DNA of 64,000 nucleotides from an uncultured Prochlorococcus sp. Its GTDB lineage: Bacteria; Cyanobacteriota; Cyanobacteriia; PCC-6307; Cyanobiaceae. Shown here piece by piece: positions 41,452 through 51,262 of this stretch. The stretch is taken from contig CABZNT010000005.1 in assembly GCA_902527105.1 (NCBI GenBank), positions 35,826 to 99,825 on the forward strand, read 5' to 3'. The notes beneath the pieces were generated by a model. It had not been told where the DNA came from. It saw nothing but the letters and a program-made list of their open reading frames with translations, and ran no database searches. The position numbers and the translations under genes are program-made. The stretch's first letter is position 1; each line of letters starts with the position of its first letter.

Positions 41452-41541
41452 TATGAATATGCTTTTGATTAAACTTTAATTCAAAAAAAAATTATTCGTT
41501 TTCAATAAATTATTCTTAGTTAAGAAAAAGCGTTCATTTTT

Positions 41542-42540
41542 ATGAAAAAGAAAAAGGTCATATGTATTGGAGAGGCTTTAATAGACAGAATCAGAAACAA
41601 GTCAAATCAAGGATTTACAGATTTTTTGGGTGGTGCTCCTGCTAATGTTGCTTGTGCATTAAGAAAATTAAAAATAGATTCAATATTTATAGGAAGTTTG
41701 GGTAGTGATGATTATGGAACAAAAATCATTACGCAATTTAATGAATTAGACGTTAATTTAGATTTTTTGCAATTAAATAATGATTCATCTACTCGTGTGG
41801 TTAATGTAGATAGAGATCAATTTGGAGATCGTTTTTTTTCAGGCTTTGAAGAAAGTTCTCATTCTTCTTTTGCAGATGAAGTGCTTAGTAAGAAATTAAT
41901 CGAAAAAAAATTTTTAAATTTAAAAGAATCTTTTCTAGAAACAAAATATTTGGTTACAGGAACCAACTTATTATCATCTTCAAAATCAGCAGAGACTATT
42001 TTTTTTATTCTTGAACAGGCTAAAAAATTTGAAGTCAAAATAGTTATTGATTTAAATTGGAGAGAGGTTTTTTGGGATCAATCAAGTTTTTCATCAGAAA
42101 TTAGTAAAGCCGCTAGAGTTAATCTAATCAGAAAATTTTTAAATCATGCAAATGTTTTAAAACTCGCTAAGGAAGAAGCAACTTTGTTTTTTGAGGATGA
42201 AAATCCCTCGCAAATATCTCATAAATTGTCTAATAGACCAGATGTAATAATAACTGATGGAAAAAATCCCATTGCTTGGTATATCAATCGATTGCAGGGA
42301 ATTACCGAAACTCCTACTTCACAAAAAATTGTTGATACAACTGGCGCAGGAGATGCTTTTCTCGCTGGCTTTATTTCAAAATTGATTTCTTCAGGCTATC
42401 CTTCAAATAAATTAGAAATAGAAGACTGCATTAAGTTCGCAGCTGTTTGTGGATTATTAACTTGTCTTGGTGAAGGCGCCATTGAGCAACAGCCATATTA
42501 TGAGAAGGTTAATAAATTTTTGGGATCTCTTATTTCGTAG
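41542..42540 (+). CDS. PfkB-family carbohydrate kinase, probably fructokinase
   Basis: A 332-aa ribokinase/PfkB-type sugar kinase. The first signature is GGAPANVACALRKLKIDSIFIG (about 31-52, including the di-glycine) and the second DTTGAGDAFLAGF at 265-277 with catalytic Asp271. Bacterial and plant fructokinases have the same GEALIDRI-type start and FLGGAPANVA. Fructose is therefore the likely substrate, but ribokinase-like alternatives are open. The last 43 bases overlap the convergent tsaE gene. Confidence 0.82.
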   Translation: MKKKKVICIGEALIDRIRNKSNQGFTDFLGGAPANVACALRKLKIDSIFIGSLGSDDYGTKIITQFNELDVNLDFLQLNNDSSTRVVNVDRDQFGDRFFSGFEESSHSSFADEVLSKKLIEKKFLNLKESFLETKYLVTGTNLLSSSKSAETIFFILEQAKKFEVKIVIDLNWREVFWDQSSFSSEISKAARVNLIRKFLNHANVLKLAKEEATLFFEDENPSQISHKLSNRPDVIITDGKNPIAWYINRLQGITETPTSQKIVDTTGAGDAFLAGFISKLISSGYPSNKLEIEDCIKFAAVCGLLTCLGEGAIEQQPYYEKVNKFLGSLIS

Positions 42541-42947
42541 TTTCTTCCATAACTTTTAGCGTAACTAATTTCTATTTTCCAGAAATTATCAATTATTGGT
42601 TCTATTAATTCAGGCCATTCAATAACTAAAATAGCTTGTTTTTGTATTGCCTCTTCTTCTTCTGAAAAAAAAACTTCTTTTGCTGAAGAAATATTCTCTA
42701 ACCTATATAAATCAAGATGAATTAGCGGAATTTTTCCGGAATTATAGTGATGCGATAAAGCAAATGTAGGGCTTGTAATGTCCTCAGAGATTGATAAGCC
42801 TTTAGCAATCCCTTGAACAAATGAAGTTTTCCCAGCTCCAATTGGACCCTTTAATAAAACAATTGATTGGGGATTTAATTTGTGTGAAAGTTTTTTTCCT
42901 AAATTTAAAGTTTCTTTTAAATTCTCAACAAACACAAAATTAAGCAA
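42498..42947 (-). CDS. tsaE: tRNA threonylcarbamoyladenosine biosynthesis ATPase TsaE
   Basis: TsaE is the ATPase that resets the TsaBD complex during t6A37 modification of ANN-decoding tRNAs. The 149-aa protein has Walker A GPIGAGKT (34-41), TSPTFALSHHY (switch), HLDLYRLENI and VIEWPELIE. It overlaps the kinase gene by 43 bases at the 3' end, the longest coding overlap in the window. Divergent ahcY starts 40 bases upstream. Confidence 0.95.
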   Translation of the reverse strand: MLNFVFVENLKETLNLGKKLSHKLNPQSIVLLKGPIGAGKTSFVQGIAKGLSISEDITSPTFALSHHYNSGKIPLIHLDLYRLENISSAKEVFFSEEEEAIQKQAILVIEWPELIEPIIDNFWKIEISYAKSYGRNYEIRDPKNLLTFS

Positions 42948-42986
42948 AAATCATTTATAGTTTAATAGAAAAAGTATTTACTTTAT

Positions 42987-44405
42987 ATGATTATCGCAAA
43001 TTCAGTTAAAACCTCTACACCTAATTACGTAATTGCCGATATCTCTTTATCAGGTTTTGGTCGTAAAGAAATTAAAATTGCCGAAACAGAAATGCCTGGA
43101 TTAATGGCACTTAGAGATAAATATCAAACTGAAAAGCCGCTAAAAGGTGCAAAAATAGCGGGAAGTCTTCATATGACTATTCAAACAGCAGTTCTAATAG
43201 AAACTCTTGTTGATCTTGGTGCAGAAGTGAAATGGGCTTCATGCAATATTTTTTCAACTCAAGATCATGCGGCTGCAGCTATCGCAGATCAAGGAATTTC
43301 TGTATATGCAAAAAAAGGTGAGACTCTTGATGAATATTGGCAATATACCCACTATATACTCGATTGGGGTTCAGACTCTCCAAATATGATTCTTGATGAT
43401 GGGGGAGATGCAACTGGCTTATTGATACTCGGTAGTAAAGCAGAAAAAGATTTATCTGTTTTAGATAATCCTGGTAATGAAGAAGAAATTGCTTTATTCA
43501 ATTCGATTAAGTCTAAGTTGGAAAATGATAGTGACTTCTATTCTAGGATTAAGAGTAATATCATTGGTGTTACTGAAGAAACTACAACAGGAGTTGCAAG
43601 ACTTTATCAACTTCAAAAACAAAATGCTCTACCTTTCCCTGCTATCAACGTTAATGATTCAGTAACTAAAAGCAAATTTGATAATTTATATGGTTGCCGA
43701 GAATCCTTAGTTGATAGCATAAAGCGTGCAACTGATGTGATGATTGCTGGGAAGGTCGCTTTAGTAATGGGTTTTGGAGATGTAGGTAAGGGTTCAGCCC
43801 AATCATTACGTGGACTTGGTGCAATCGTAAAAGTTGCTGAAGTTGATCCAATTTGTGCTCTTCAAGCAGCAATGGAAGGTTTTAGCGTTGTTACGCTAGA
43901 TGATGTTGTCAAAGATATAGATATCTTTGTTACGGCTACTGGTAACTATCAGGTAATAACACATGAAAATCTTCTCAAGATGAAGGATGAGGCAATAGTT
44001 TGTAATATTGGACATTTCGATAATGAAATCGATGTAGCTTCATTAAAAAATTATCAATGGGAAAATATTAAGCCGCAAGTTGATCACATAACCTTACCTA
44101 GTGGAAATAAAATTATTCTTTTGGCTGAAGGAAGATTAGTCAATTTAGGTTGTGCCACTGGCCACCCAAGCTTTGTTATGAGTAATTCTTTTACTAATCA
44201 AGTACTAGCTCAAATCGAACTTTTCCATAAGAAAGAGCAATATGCAAAACAGGTTTATGTTTTACCAAAACATCTAGATGAAATGGTAGCAAGATTACAT
44301 TTAGATAAAATTGGTGCAAAATTAACAAAATTAACTAAAGAACAGGCTGATTATATTAACGTCTCTGTCGATGGGCCTTATAAACCAGAACTTTATAGAT
44401 ACTAA
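42987..44405 (+). CDS. ahcY: Adenosylhomocysteinase
   Basis: Hydrolyses S-adenosylhomocysteine to homocysteine and adenosine in the methyl cycle. The 472-aa protein has the substrate domain ([42 protein letters not shown]), the NAD-binding [15 protein letters not shown] starting near 262, and the C-terminal KLDEMV-like [12 protein letters not shown] with a final KPELYRY that reaches into the neighbouring subunit's NAD site. Length and order are typical. A DedA gene begins 2 bases after the stop. Confidence 0.97.
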   Translation: MIIANSVKTSTPNYVIADISLSGFGRKEIKIAETEMPGLMALRDKYQTEKPLKGAKIAGSLHMTIQTAVLIETLVDLGAEVKWASCNIFSTQDHAAAAIADQGISVYAKKGETLDEYWQYTHYILDWGSDSPNMILDDGGDATGLLILGSKAEKDLSVLDNPGNEEEIALFNSIKSKLENDSDFYSRIKSNIIGVTEETTTGVARLYQLQKQNALPFPAINVNDSVTKSKFDNLYGCRESLVDSIKRATDVMIAGKVALVMGFGDVGKGSAQSLRGLGAIVKVAEVDPICALQAAMEGFSVVTLDDVVKDIDIFVTATGNYQVITHENLLKMKDEAIVCNIGHFDNEIDVASLKNYQWENIKPQVDHITLPSGNKIILLAEGRLVNLGCATGHPSFVMSNSFTNQVLAQIELFHKKEQYAKQVYVLPKHLDEMVARLHLDKIGAKLTKLTKEQADYINVSVDGPYKPELYRY

Positions 44406-44407
44406 GA

Positions 44408-45067
44408 TTGGGTTTAATTTTTGTAAATTTTCTTACTTCGATTCCTGATTACATCAGTTTGGCTGTAGAAAAAAATTCAACAATAGCATACCTTACAATA
44501 TGTTTGGCTATGTTTTTAGAAAATATAATTCCCCCAATCCCTTCTGAAATAATAATGCCATTAGGTGGTTTTTTTGTTTATCAACAAAAATTAAACTTCT
44601 ATATTTTAGTTTTTTGGGGATTACTTGGAACTATATTAGGATCATTGCCTTGGTATTATTTAGGTAGATTAGTAAATGAAAAAAGACTTTCAAATTTTCT
44701 AAATAAAAAGGGAAAATATCTAGGTATTTCTTCTAATGATCTAGATAAAAGTAAAAGGTGGTTTGATAAATATGGCGTTTCTTTAGTTTTTTGGGGTCGA
44801 TTAGTTCCAGGTATAAGAACTTTAATTTCAGTTCCTGCTGGCATAGAACTCATGCCATTAAGAAAATTTTTGCTTTGGACTACATTTGGTAGCTTAATAT
44901 GGGTAGCACTTCTAACTTATGCAGGGTATTTATTTGGTGAAAACTATCTAATCATTGAAACTTATTTAGATCAAATCAAATATGTTGTAAAGCCAATTTT
45001 AATTTTAATTTTCTTATATTTTTTTATAAAAATACTCATTAGATTTTTTAAAAAAAATAGAGCTTAG
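44408..45067 (+). CDS. DedA/SNARE-associated family membrane protein
   Basis: A 219-aa polytopic membrane protein of the DedA family, implicated elsewhere in undecaprenyl phosphate or phospholipid flipping. Landmarks are ENIIPPIPSEIIMPLGGFFV (reentrant loop with the conserved acidic residue), GTILGSLPWYYLGRL and the FWGRLVPGIRTLISVPAG signature with the two arginines. The start is TTG at 44408, immediately after ahcY, so coupling is likely. It overlaps the 3' end of ssb by four bases. Confidence 0.9.
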   Translation: MGLIFVNFLTSIPDYISLAVEKNSTIAYLTICLAMFLENIIPPIPSEIIMPLGGFFVYQQKLNFYILVFWGLLGTILGSLPWYYLGRLVNEKRLSNFLNKKGKYLGISSNDLDKSKRWFDKYGVSLVFWGRLVPGIRTLISVPAGIELMPLRKFLLWTTFGSLIWVALLTYAGYLFGENYLIIETYLDQIKYVVKPILILIFLYFFIKILIRFFKKNRA

Positions 45068-45435
45068 AAAGGAATTTCACTTGAGTTACTGCTGTTGGAA
45101 TATTGATTATTATCAGACTCTTTTCGTGAGCCTAGTAAGTTTAATCTATCTACCCTAACAACTGGTTTATATCTATCTTCTCCAGTATTTTTATCTTTCC
45201 AACTATCAATTTTAAAGCTTCCTGTAATTCCAATTAATGATCCTTTTTTCACATAATCTGCGGCTATTTGTGCCTGCTTCCCCCATATTTCTAAATTAAA
45301 CCAATCTGGCTCTTCATCTCTACTTCTTCTATTAACTGCGATTGTGAAATTTGCTACGATACTACCTGATTCAAAATATCTGACATCTGGTTCTCGTCCT
45401 GCTCTGCCAACAAGGTTAATAGTGTTAATTTCCAT
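45064..45435 (-). CDS. ssb: Single-stranded DNA-binding protein
   Basis: A 123-aa OB-fold SSB of the cyanobacterial short type. It reads MEINTINLVGRAGREPDVRY, ANFTIAVNRRSRDEEPDWFNLEIWGKQAQIAADYV is the core, and the tail SSEIPF keeps the protein-interaction tip without the long acidic linker. I set the start at ATG 45435; an ATG nine codons upstream would add SSIKKKK, a poly-A-coded stretch with no homology to SSB. Divergent from mreB across about 135 bases. Confidence 0.93.
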   Translation of the reverse strand: MEINTINLVGRAGREPDVRYFESGSIVANFTIAVNRRSRDEEPDWFNLEIWGKQAQIAADYVKKGSLIGITGSFKIDSWKDKNTGEDRYKPVVRVDRLNLLGSRKESDNNQYSNSSNSSEIPF

Positions 45436-45569
45436 AATTTTTTTTTTTTTAATACTACTCATATTTCAAGGTTCTGCTCAAAGTTTTACGTGCTATTCAT
45501 AACTAAACGACAGAATTCCGAGAGCTAAGCAAAAAATAGATATATTATTTGTAAAAAGTAATTCTTATT

Positions 45570-46622
45570 GTGATTTTTAACAGATTTAAATTTTCTAGAG
45601 ATATTGGCATAGATTTGGGAACGGCCAATACTCTTATACATGTATCAGGAAAAGGCGTTGTTTTACAAGAGCCTTCTGTGGTAGCTATGGATTTAGAAGA
45701 AGGGATTCCATTAGCTGTCGGTAAAGAAGCAAAGTTAATGCTTGGAAGGACTCCTGGCAATATAAGAGCTGTAAGACCACTACGAGATGGGGTTATAGCA
45801 GATTTTGATGCTGCAGAACAAATGATAAAAACATTTATCCAAAAATGTAATGAAGGCAAGGGGATAGTAGCCCCAAGAATAGTAATTGGTATTCCAAGTG
45901 GAGTTACTAGTGTTGAACGAAGAGCAGTAAGAGAAGCTGGGTTAGCGGGAGCTAGAGAAGTTCATTTAATTGATGAACCTGTTGCAGCAGCAATAGGAGC
46001 ATCATTACCAGTAACTGAGCCAATTGGAACAATGATTGTTGATATTGGTGGAGGAACTACTGAGGTTGCAGTGTTAAGTTTAGGAGGAACTGTATTGAGT
46101 GAATCTGTTCGAATAGCAGGCGATGAAATAAATGAGTCAATTGCGCTATATCTTAAAAAAGTTCACAATTTAGTTGTTGGAGAGAGAACTGCGGAAGAAA
46201 TCAAGATTAAAATTGGATCTGCATTTCCAGATGATGATTTTGATAAAACTACTTTAGAGGTTAGAGGTTTACATCTTTTATCTGGTCTACCTAGGTCAGT
46301 CACTTTGACATCAGGAGAAATCAGAGAAGCCATGGCTGAGACACTTAGCAAAATAGTTGAAGCTGTAAAAAGAACTTTAGAAAGAACCCCACCTGAACTT
46401 GCTGCAGACATAGTTGATAGGGGGATTATGCTTGCGGGTGGTGGAGCTTTAGTGAGAGGCATTAATGATTTATTGAGCGATGAAACAGGAATTTTTACTC
46501 ACATAGCAGAAAATCCACTGCTTTGTGTAGTGAATGGTTGCGGAGAGGTGTTGGATGATTTTAAAAAACTCAAAAGAGTTGTTGATACTCCAGAATTTAT
46601 AAGGAATGCCATAAGAGATTAA
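45570..46622 (+). CDS. mreB: Rod shape-determining protein MreB
   Basis: MreB is the bacterial actin that guides peptidoglycan synthesis. The 350-aa protein starts with an amphipathic FNRFKFSRD, then the phosphate-1 loop [24 protein letters not shown], phosphate-2 [16 protein letters not shown] and adenosine motif [13 protein letters not shown]. The start is GTG 45570. mreC follows after 5 bases. Prochlorococcus cells are small ovals, so MreB presence is of interest but expected for the group. Confidence 0.97.
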   Translation: MIFNRFKFSRDIGIDLGTANTLIHVSGKGVVLQEPSVVAMDLEEGIPLAVGKEAKLMLGRTPGNIRAVRPLRDGVIADFDAAEQMIKTFIQKCNEGKGIVAPRIVIGIPSGVTSVERRAVREAGLAGAREVHLIDEPVAAAIGASLPVTEPIGTMIVDIGGGTTEVAVLSLGGTVLSESVRIAGDEINESIALYLKKVHNLVVGERTAEEIKIKIGSAFPDDDFDKTTLEVRGLHLLSGLPRSVTLTSGEIREAMAETLSKIVEAVKRTLERTPPELAADIVDRGIMLAGGGALVRGINDLLSDETGIFTHIAENPLLCVVNGCGEVLDDFKKLKRVVDTPEFIRNAIRD

Positions 46623-46627
46623 TTGTT

Positions 46628-47377
46628 ATGTTAGGTATCCGACGAATTTCTACTAGTCGTTGGTGGCATAAAAAGAAAAATTGGCTATTTTTTGCAATTT
46701 TTTTATTTTTGGTTTTTGTAAGAATATCAAAAGGAGCTTTTTATAAAGATTTTTATTATTTTATTTCAAAACCTTTTTGGCCTGGTCAATTTCAAAAAGA
46801 AATTGTTCTTGAGAGCTTTAAACAAGAATATCTAATAAAGTTAAATCTTCTTAAAAAAGATAATATAAGATTGCGAAGAATGTTATCCATTCAAGAATCA
46901 TCTAATGAAAAACATATTTCAGCAGCAGTTATTTCGAGAAAAACAGGTAGTTGGTGGAGACAAATAATTTTAAACAAAGGTTCAAAGGATGGAGTAGAAA
47001 TCGGTAATATTGTCGTTGGTCCTGGTGGATTATTAGGAATAGTGAAGAATACTTCTTTATTCACTTCTTCTGTAACTTTAATAACTTCTCCAGAAAGTAA
47101 GTTAGGAGTTTGGGTGGAAAGAATTCAAATCAATGGATTACTTGTCGGATTAGGAGATGATTATCCTAGCCTAATACTTTATTCAAAAGATGCTGATATT
47201 AAAGTCGGAGATTTTGTGTCATCATCTCCGGCTAGTACGTTATTACCTCCAAATATCCCTATTGGTATTGTCCATTCTATAGATGAGACATTTAAATCAA
47301 AAAAAACAGTAAAAATTTTACTTCTAGCAAAACCTCATGTAATTGATTGGGTGCAAATTTTGAAAGTAAAAATTTAA
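46628..47377 (+). CDS. mreC: Rod shape-determining protein MreC
   Basis: MreC links the cytoskeleton to wall synthases. The 249-aa protein has one membrane helix (about 19-35), a coiled coil at about 60-88 (LKKDNIRLRRMLSIQE) and the double beta-barrel periplasmic region: AAVISRKTGSWWRQIILNKGSKDGVE, VGPGGLLGIVKN, VGDFVSSSPASTLLPPNIPIG. Overlaps the mreD start by one base (TAATG). Confidence 0.94.
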   Translation: MLGIRRISTSRWWHKKKNWLFFAIFLFLVFVRISKGAFYKDFYYFISKPFWPGQFQKEIVLESFKQEYLIKLNLLKKDNIRLRRMLSIQESSNEKHISAAVISRKTGSWWRQIILNKGSKDGVEIGNIVVGPGGLLGIVKNTSLFTSSVTLITSPESKLGVWVERIQINGLLVGLGDDYPSLILYSKDADIKVGDFVSSSPASTLLPPNIPIGIVHSIDETFKSKKTVKILLLAKPHVIDWVQILKVKI

Positions 47378-47898
47378 TGAATAAATTTTTGACAAAAAAA
47401 TTATCCATAATAAGCTTTATTTTTATCCCAATTATTTTTTTATGGCACCCTAATTGGCTTGGATTTTTAGGGGTTCAGCCATATTGGCCATTATTTTGGT
47501 TATTGCCTTGGTCAATGATTAATGGATCAATTAATGGATTAATATTTGGTTTGTTTTTAGGTCTAATTTTAGATTCTCTAACTTTAAATGAAAGTTTTAC
47601 TCAAATACCAGGCTTAATTGTTTGTGGTTTCTTGTTTGGGAGAATAAAATTACATAGTGATATTTTGTTAGGACATTTTAGGTATGGTTTAATTTGTTCT
47701 TTTGGAAGTTTTTTATGTGGGACTCTTTATTTTTTACAAATTTTGTTTAGAAATTTTTCAGATAGTTATTCTTTAATGTTGATTCCCAGTGTTAAAAATA
47801 TCTTAGCTGAAGTTTTTTTGACAGGTTTTTTTGCTCCCTTTATTTGTTCACAACTTTTGAGAATGTTTAAATTTTCAAAAAGAAAAAAACAGCAATAA
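47377..47898 (+). CDS. mreD: Rod shape-determining protein MreD (putative)
   Basis: A 173-aa membrane protein with five or six hydrophobic helices, in the mreD position. I use ATG 47377, whose A is the last base of the mreC stop, rather than an upstream in-frame start inside mreC. PYWPLFWLLPWSMINGSINGLIFGLFLGL is the typical first helical hairpin of MreD-like proteins in this group. Sequence conservation is low, so the assignment depends mainly on context. Confidence 0.82.
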   Translation: MNKFLTKKLSIISFIFIPIIFLWHPNWLGFLGVQPYWPLFWLLPWSMINGSINGLIFGLFLGLILDSLTLNESFTQIPGLIVCGFLFGRIKLHSDILLGHFRYGLICSFGSFLCGTLYFLQILFRNFSDSYSLMLIPSVKNILAEVFLTGFFAPFICSQLLRMFKFSKRKKQQ

Positions 47899-47908
47899 AT
47901 TTTGCTGA

Positions 47909-47926
47909 GAGGTAAAAGTTTGTAAA
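47909..47926 (-). promoter_or_regulatory. HLR1-like element upstream of rpaB
   Basis: On the minus strand the bases read TTTACAAA-CT-TTTACCTC. The known HLR1 site bound by RpaB is two (G/T)TTACA(T/A)(T/A) boxes separated by two bases. The first box matches 8 of 8 and the second 6 of 8. It lies about 150 bases before the rpaB start, just after mreD. Confidence 0.4.
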
Positions 47927-48075
47927 AAAATTTATATTTTTTCAAATCATTTAAAATTTTTGTAAACCTTAGGAATATCTCTTTGAGGGTTCGTAATGTT
48001 ATATTTTTAATTGTTAGAATAAACGTTCAATGCAATAGTTCTTTGCTTTGAAATATCGAGAAATCTTTTTTAACT

Positions 48076-48822
48076 ATGTCAAAAGCAAGAATTTTAGTTG
48101 TTGATGATGAACCAGCAGTTTTGAAGGTGTTAGTTACGAGGCTTCAACTAGCTGGATATCAAGTGTATTCAGCCACTAATGGCGAAGAAGCTCTTGAGTC
48201 TTTCCATAGGGATTCCCCAGATTTGATAGTTCTTGATGTTATGCTTCCAAAAATGGATGGATTTGCTGTTTGTAGAAGAATTAGAGCTGAATCAGTAGTC
48301 CCAATCATATTCTTAACTGCTTTAGAGGCTATTTCAGAGAGAGTTGCAGGTCTTGATTTAGGGGCTGATGATTACTTATCTAAACCATTTAGCCCAAAAG
48401 AGTTAGAGGCTAGAATAGCTACTATTTTGAGAAGAATGGGTCCAACTGTATCGGTTGCCGAAACTAAAGAAGTCCCTTCAGGAAAAGGAGTTATGAAATT
48501 TGGAAGTTTAGTTGTTGATACTAATCGCAGGCAAGTTTCAAGAGCAGGAGATAGAATTAGCTTAACTTATACTGAATTTAGCCTCCTAGAGTTATTGTTT
48601 GATGAGCCCGGCAAGGTTGTCCCGAGAGCAGAAATTTTAGAACAGCTATGGGGTTATCCTCCTCGTAGAGCCGCAGATTTAAGAGTTGTAGATGTATATG
48701 TAGCTAGATTAAGGGGTAAATTAGAACCAGATCCACGAAATCCAGAATTAATATTAACTGTTAGAGGAATTGGTTACGCATCACAGAGAGTTGGTGAAAC
48801 AGCAACATCTTTGGCAAGTTGA
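48076..48822 (+). CDS. rpaB: OmpR-family response regulator RpaB
   Basis: RpaB is the essential regulator of light-response and photosystem genes in cyanobacteria, phosphorylated by NblS/Hik33. The 248-aa protein has a receiver domain with acidic pair Asp10-Asp11, phospho-acceptor Asp54 in IVLDVMLPKMDG, Thr in FLTALEA and Lys in YLSKPFSP, then an OmpR-type winged helix at about 150-236 (LTYTEFSLLELL, GYPPRRAADLRVVDVYVARLRGKL). The near-invariant wing identifies RpaB rather than other OmpR members. The 177-base upstream region holds two candidate HLR1 sites. lysS begins 50 bases downstream. Confidence 0.93.
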   Translation: MSKARILVVDDEPAVLKVLVTRLQLAGYQVYSATNGEEALESFHRDSPDLIVLDVMLPKMDGFAVCRRIRAESVVPIIFLTALEAISERVAGLDLGADDYLSKPFSPKELEARIATILRRMGPTVSVAETKEVPSGKGVMKFGSLVVDTNRRQVSRAGDRISLTYTEFSLLELLFDEPGKVVPRAEILEQLWGYPPRRAADLRVVDVYVARLRGKLEPDPRNPELILTVRGIGYASQRVGETATSLAS

Positions 48823-48872
48823 TCCATAGTCTGATAATTTTATTAAATAAAACAAACATATTAAAATAAATT

Positions 48873-50411
48873 TTGTCTGAAATAAAAGAAGCACGCTTAC
48901 AAAAAGCTAGTTCACTCGTAAGTAAAGGATTTGCTTCTTATGCCCAGAGTTTTAAGATTTCAAATACTACAAATTTTCTTATTCAAAAATTTGATTATTT
49001 AGAAAATGGTCAAGAGGAAGACTTCAGTGTTTCTATCGCAGGAAGAGTGATGGCAAAAAGGGTGATGGGTAAAATTGCCTTTTTCACAATAAGCGATCAA
49101 GATGGTCAGATTCAGCTTTATCTAGATAAAAAGATTATTAACTTAAATTTAGAAAAACAAAAATTACTTTCTTTTGAAGATATCAAGGAAATCGTAGATA
49201 TTGGTGATTGGATAGGTGTCTACGGAACGATTAAAAAAACAAATAAAGGGGAGCTTTCTATTAAAGTTGAAAAATGGGAAATGTTATCCAAATCTTTACA
49301 ACCTTTGCCAGATAAATGGCATGGATTGAATGATATTGAAAAAAGATATAGACAACGTTATCTAGATTTAATAGTGAATCCTCACTCTAAAAATGTATTT
49401 AAAACAAGAGCAAAATGTATAAGTTTTATAAGAAAATGGTTAGACAATAGAAATTTTTTAGAGATAGAGACTCCAATTTTGCAATCTGAAGCCGGTGGTG
49501 CTGAAGCAAGGCCATTTATAACTCATCACAATACATTAGATATTCCACTATATCTAAGAATAGCTACAGAATTACATTTAAAAAGAATGGTTGTTGGAGG
49601 ATTTGAGAAGGTATATGAATTGGGAAGAATCTTCCGTAATGAGGGGATAAGTACAAGGCATAATCCAGAATTTACCTCAGTTGAAATTTATCAAGCTTAT
49701 TCTGACTATGTCGATATGATGAATTTAACAGAAGAATTGATCAAAGATATTGTAGCTGATGCATGTGGGTCTTTAACTATAAATTATCAAAAGAAAGAAA
49801 TTGATTTTTCTAAACCTTGGACAAGAATATCCATGAAAGATATTGTAAAAAAATATACAGGGATTGATTTTGATTCTTTCAGTGGAGACTTTCAAGCAGC
49901 AAAACAAGCCGTTAAAAGTATAAATGTTGATTTCTCTAATAAAGTTAATACTATAGGAAGACTTTTAAATGAGGTCTTCGAGCAAAAAGTAGAATCAAAA
50001 CTTATAGAACCCACTTTTGTTATCGATTATCCTGTTGAAATTTCTCCTTTAGCTAGGCCTCATATTGATAATAAAGAAATGGTTCAGAGATTTGAATTAT
50101 TCATTGTTGGTCGCGAGCTAGCAAATGCGTTTAGTGAGTTGATAGATCCAGTAGATCAAAGAGAAAGAATGCGACTACAGCAATCTCTTAGAGATCAAGG
50201 AGATCTTGAGGCTCACTGTATAGATGAAGATTTCTTGAATGCTTTAGAGATTGGCATGCCGCCTACGGGAGGATTAGGCATAGGCATTGATAGGCTAATT
50301 ATGTTAATTACTGATAGTGCATCAATTAGAGATGTAATCCCTTTCCCATTGTTAAAACCAGAAAAAACTTCCAAAAAAAATGAAAAATTACCCTTGAATG
50401 AAGTAAAATAA
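48873..50411 (+). CDS. lysS: Lysyl-tRNA synthetase, class II
   Basis: Charges tRNA-Lys. The 512-aa protein has the N-terminal OB fold ([27 protein letters not shown] region, about 52-150), class II motif 1 near [21 protein letters not shown], motif 2 [18 protein letters not shown] and motif 3 [12 protein letters not shown]. The start is TTG at 48873, the first start codon consistent with the family. It follows rpaB on the same strand. Confidence 0.96.
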   Translation: MSEIKEARLQKASSLVSKGFASYAQSFKISNTTNFLIQKFDYLENGQEEDFSVSIAGRVMAKRVMGKIAFFTISDQDGQIQLYLDKKIINLNLEKQKLLSFEDIKEIVDIGDWIGVYGTIKKTNKGELSIKVEKWEMLSKSLQPLPDKWHGLNDIEKRYRQRYLDLIVNPHSKNVFKTRAKCISFIRKWLDNRNFLEIETPILQSEAGGAEARPFITHHNTLDIPLYLRIATELHLKRMVVGGFEKVYELGRIFRNEGISTRHNPEFTSVEIYQAYSDYVDMMNLTEELIKDIVADACGSLTINYQKKEIDFSKPWTRISMKDIVKKYTGIDFDSFSGDFQAAKQAVKSINVDFSNKVNTIGRLLNEVFEQKVESKLIEPTFVIDYPVEISPLARPHIDNKEMVQRFELFIVGRELANAFSELIDPVDQRERMRLQQSLRDQGDLEAHCIDEDFLNALEIGMPPTGGLGIGIDRLIMLITDSASIRDVIPFPLLKPEKTSKKNEKLPLNEVK

Positions 50412-50440
50412 ATAAATTAATCCAATACGAAATTTTTTAA

Positions 50441-50689
50441 ATGAGTGGTGAACGTGTTGGTTTCCGTTTCAAACACGCGGATGCAGTAGTAAAAAGAAAT
50501 CCTCAGGGTCGATCAAGAAGAGGATGGGTTATTGAACCAGTAGAACAAACTACAAGTAGAGGTACAAAAATGCCTGCATACAAAATTCGCTGGAGAGATA
50601 GCGAGAGGCCCGAAACAGTCTTACAGCATATGTTAATTGCAGATCCAGATCCTTCCCCACCTCCAAGTTCAGTAAGTTTAGATTCATAG
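50441..50689 (+). CDS. Conserved cyanobacterial small protein of unknown function
   Basis: An 82-aa basic protein with a compact, well-conserved look: GERVGFRFKHADAVVKRNPQGRSRRGWVIEPVEQTT, then AYKIRWRDSERPETVLQHMLI and a proline/serine tail. Short beta strands and many arginines suggest an SH3-like or RNA-binding barrel, by inference only. Codon use resembles neighbours and the ATG is preceded by nothing unusual. It lies 29 bases after lysS and converges on smpB. Confidence 0.75.
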   Translation: MSGERVGFRFKHADAVVKRNPQGRSRRGWVIEPVEQTTSRGTKMPAYKIRWRDSERPETVLQHMLIADPDPSPPPSSVSLDS

Positions 50690-50715
50690 TTGAAATAATT
50701 CTGATTATTATAATT

Positions 50716-51210
50716 TCATCTTTTTAGCGCAGAGTTGATTTCTTTTTTTATACTTTTTTGTTTTTCATCTTGGCGTTTGTCATGTAATTTTTTCCCTTTG
50801 CCTACTCCAATAGTTAGTTTTATCCAAGAGCCTTTTAAATAAAGAGATAATGGAACAATAGTCATTCCTTTTTTTTCAGTATTTGATTTCATTTTCATTA
50901 TTTCTTTTTTATGTAGTAGCAACTTTCTATTTCTTAATGGATCATGATTAAAGAAAGACCCCACATTTTTATGTGGTGAAATGTGAACATTTAATAATAG
51001 GATCTCACCATCTCTAAATGAACAGTACCCATCTCTTAAATTTGCTTTTCCGTTTCTGATGGACTTTACTTCAGTCCCTAAAAGTTCAATTCCAGCTTCG
51101 ATTGTTTCAGATATTGCATATTGAAATTTTGCATATCTATTCTCAGCTAGAAGTTTAAAATTATTTTCTTTACTAGTGTTTTTTTTAACTTTGTTTGAAT
51201 TTTTTGCCAT
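50716..51210 (-). CDS. smpB: SsrA-binding protein SmpB
   Basis: SmpB carries tmRNA to stalled ribosomes. The 164-aa protein has the OB-barrel [39 protein letters not shown] and [23 protein letters not shown], and the basic tail [21 protein letters not shown] that enters the mRNA channel. An N-terminal lysine/asparagine extension of about 20 residues is low complexity. No tmRNA gene is visible nearby. Confidence 0.95.
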   Translation of the reverse strand: MAKNSNKVKKNTSKENNFKLLAENRYAKFQYAISETIEAGIELLGTEVKSIRNGKANLRDGYCSFRDGEILLLNVHISPHKNVGSFFNHDPLRNRKLLLHKKEIMKMKSNTEKKGMTIVPLSLYLKGSWIKLTIGVGKGKKLHDKRQDEKQKSIKKEINSALKR

Positions 51211-51262
51211 TTTAGTTATAAAAAATCTTTCTACTCAGAACAATTGCAATTAACCTTTCATT

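Noticed and set aside
48840..48872. TTTTATT/AATAAAA inverted repeat after rpaB as a terminator
   Set aside because: The loop would be a single base and the stem is all A-T; it is better explained by base composition.
50716..51210. A tmRNA gene beside smpB
   Set aside because: No alanine-tRNA-like ends or tag-coding frame were seen in the adjacent gaps, which are too short.
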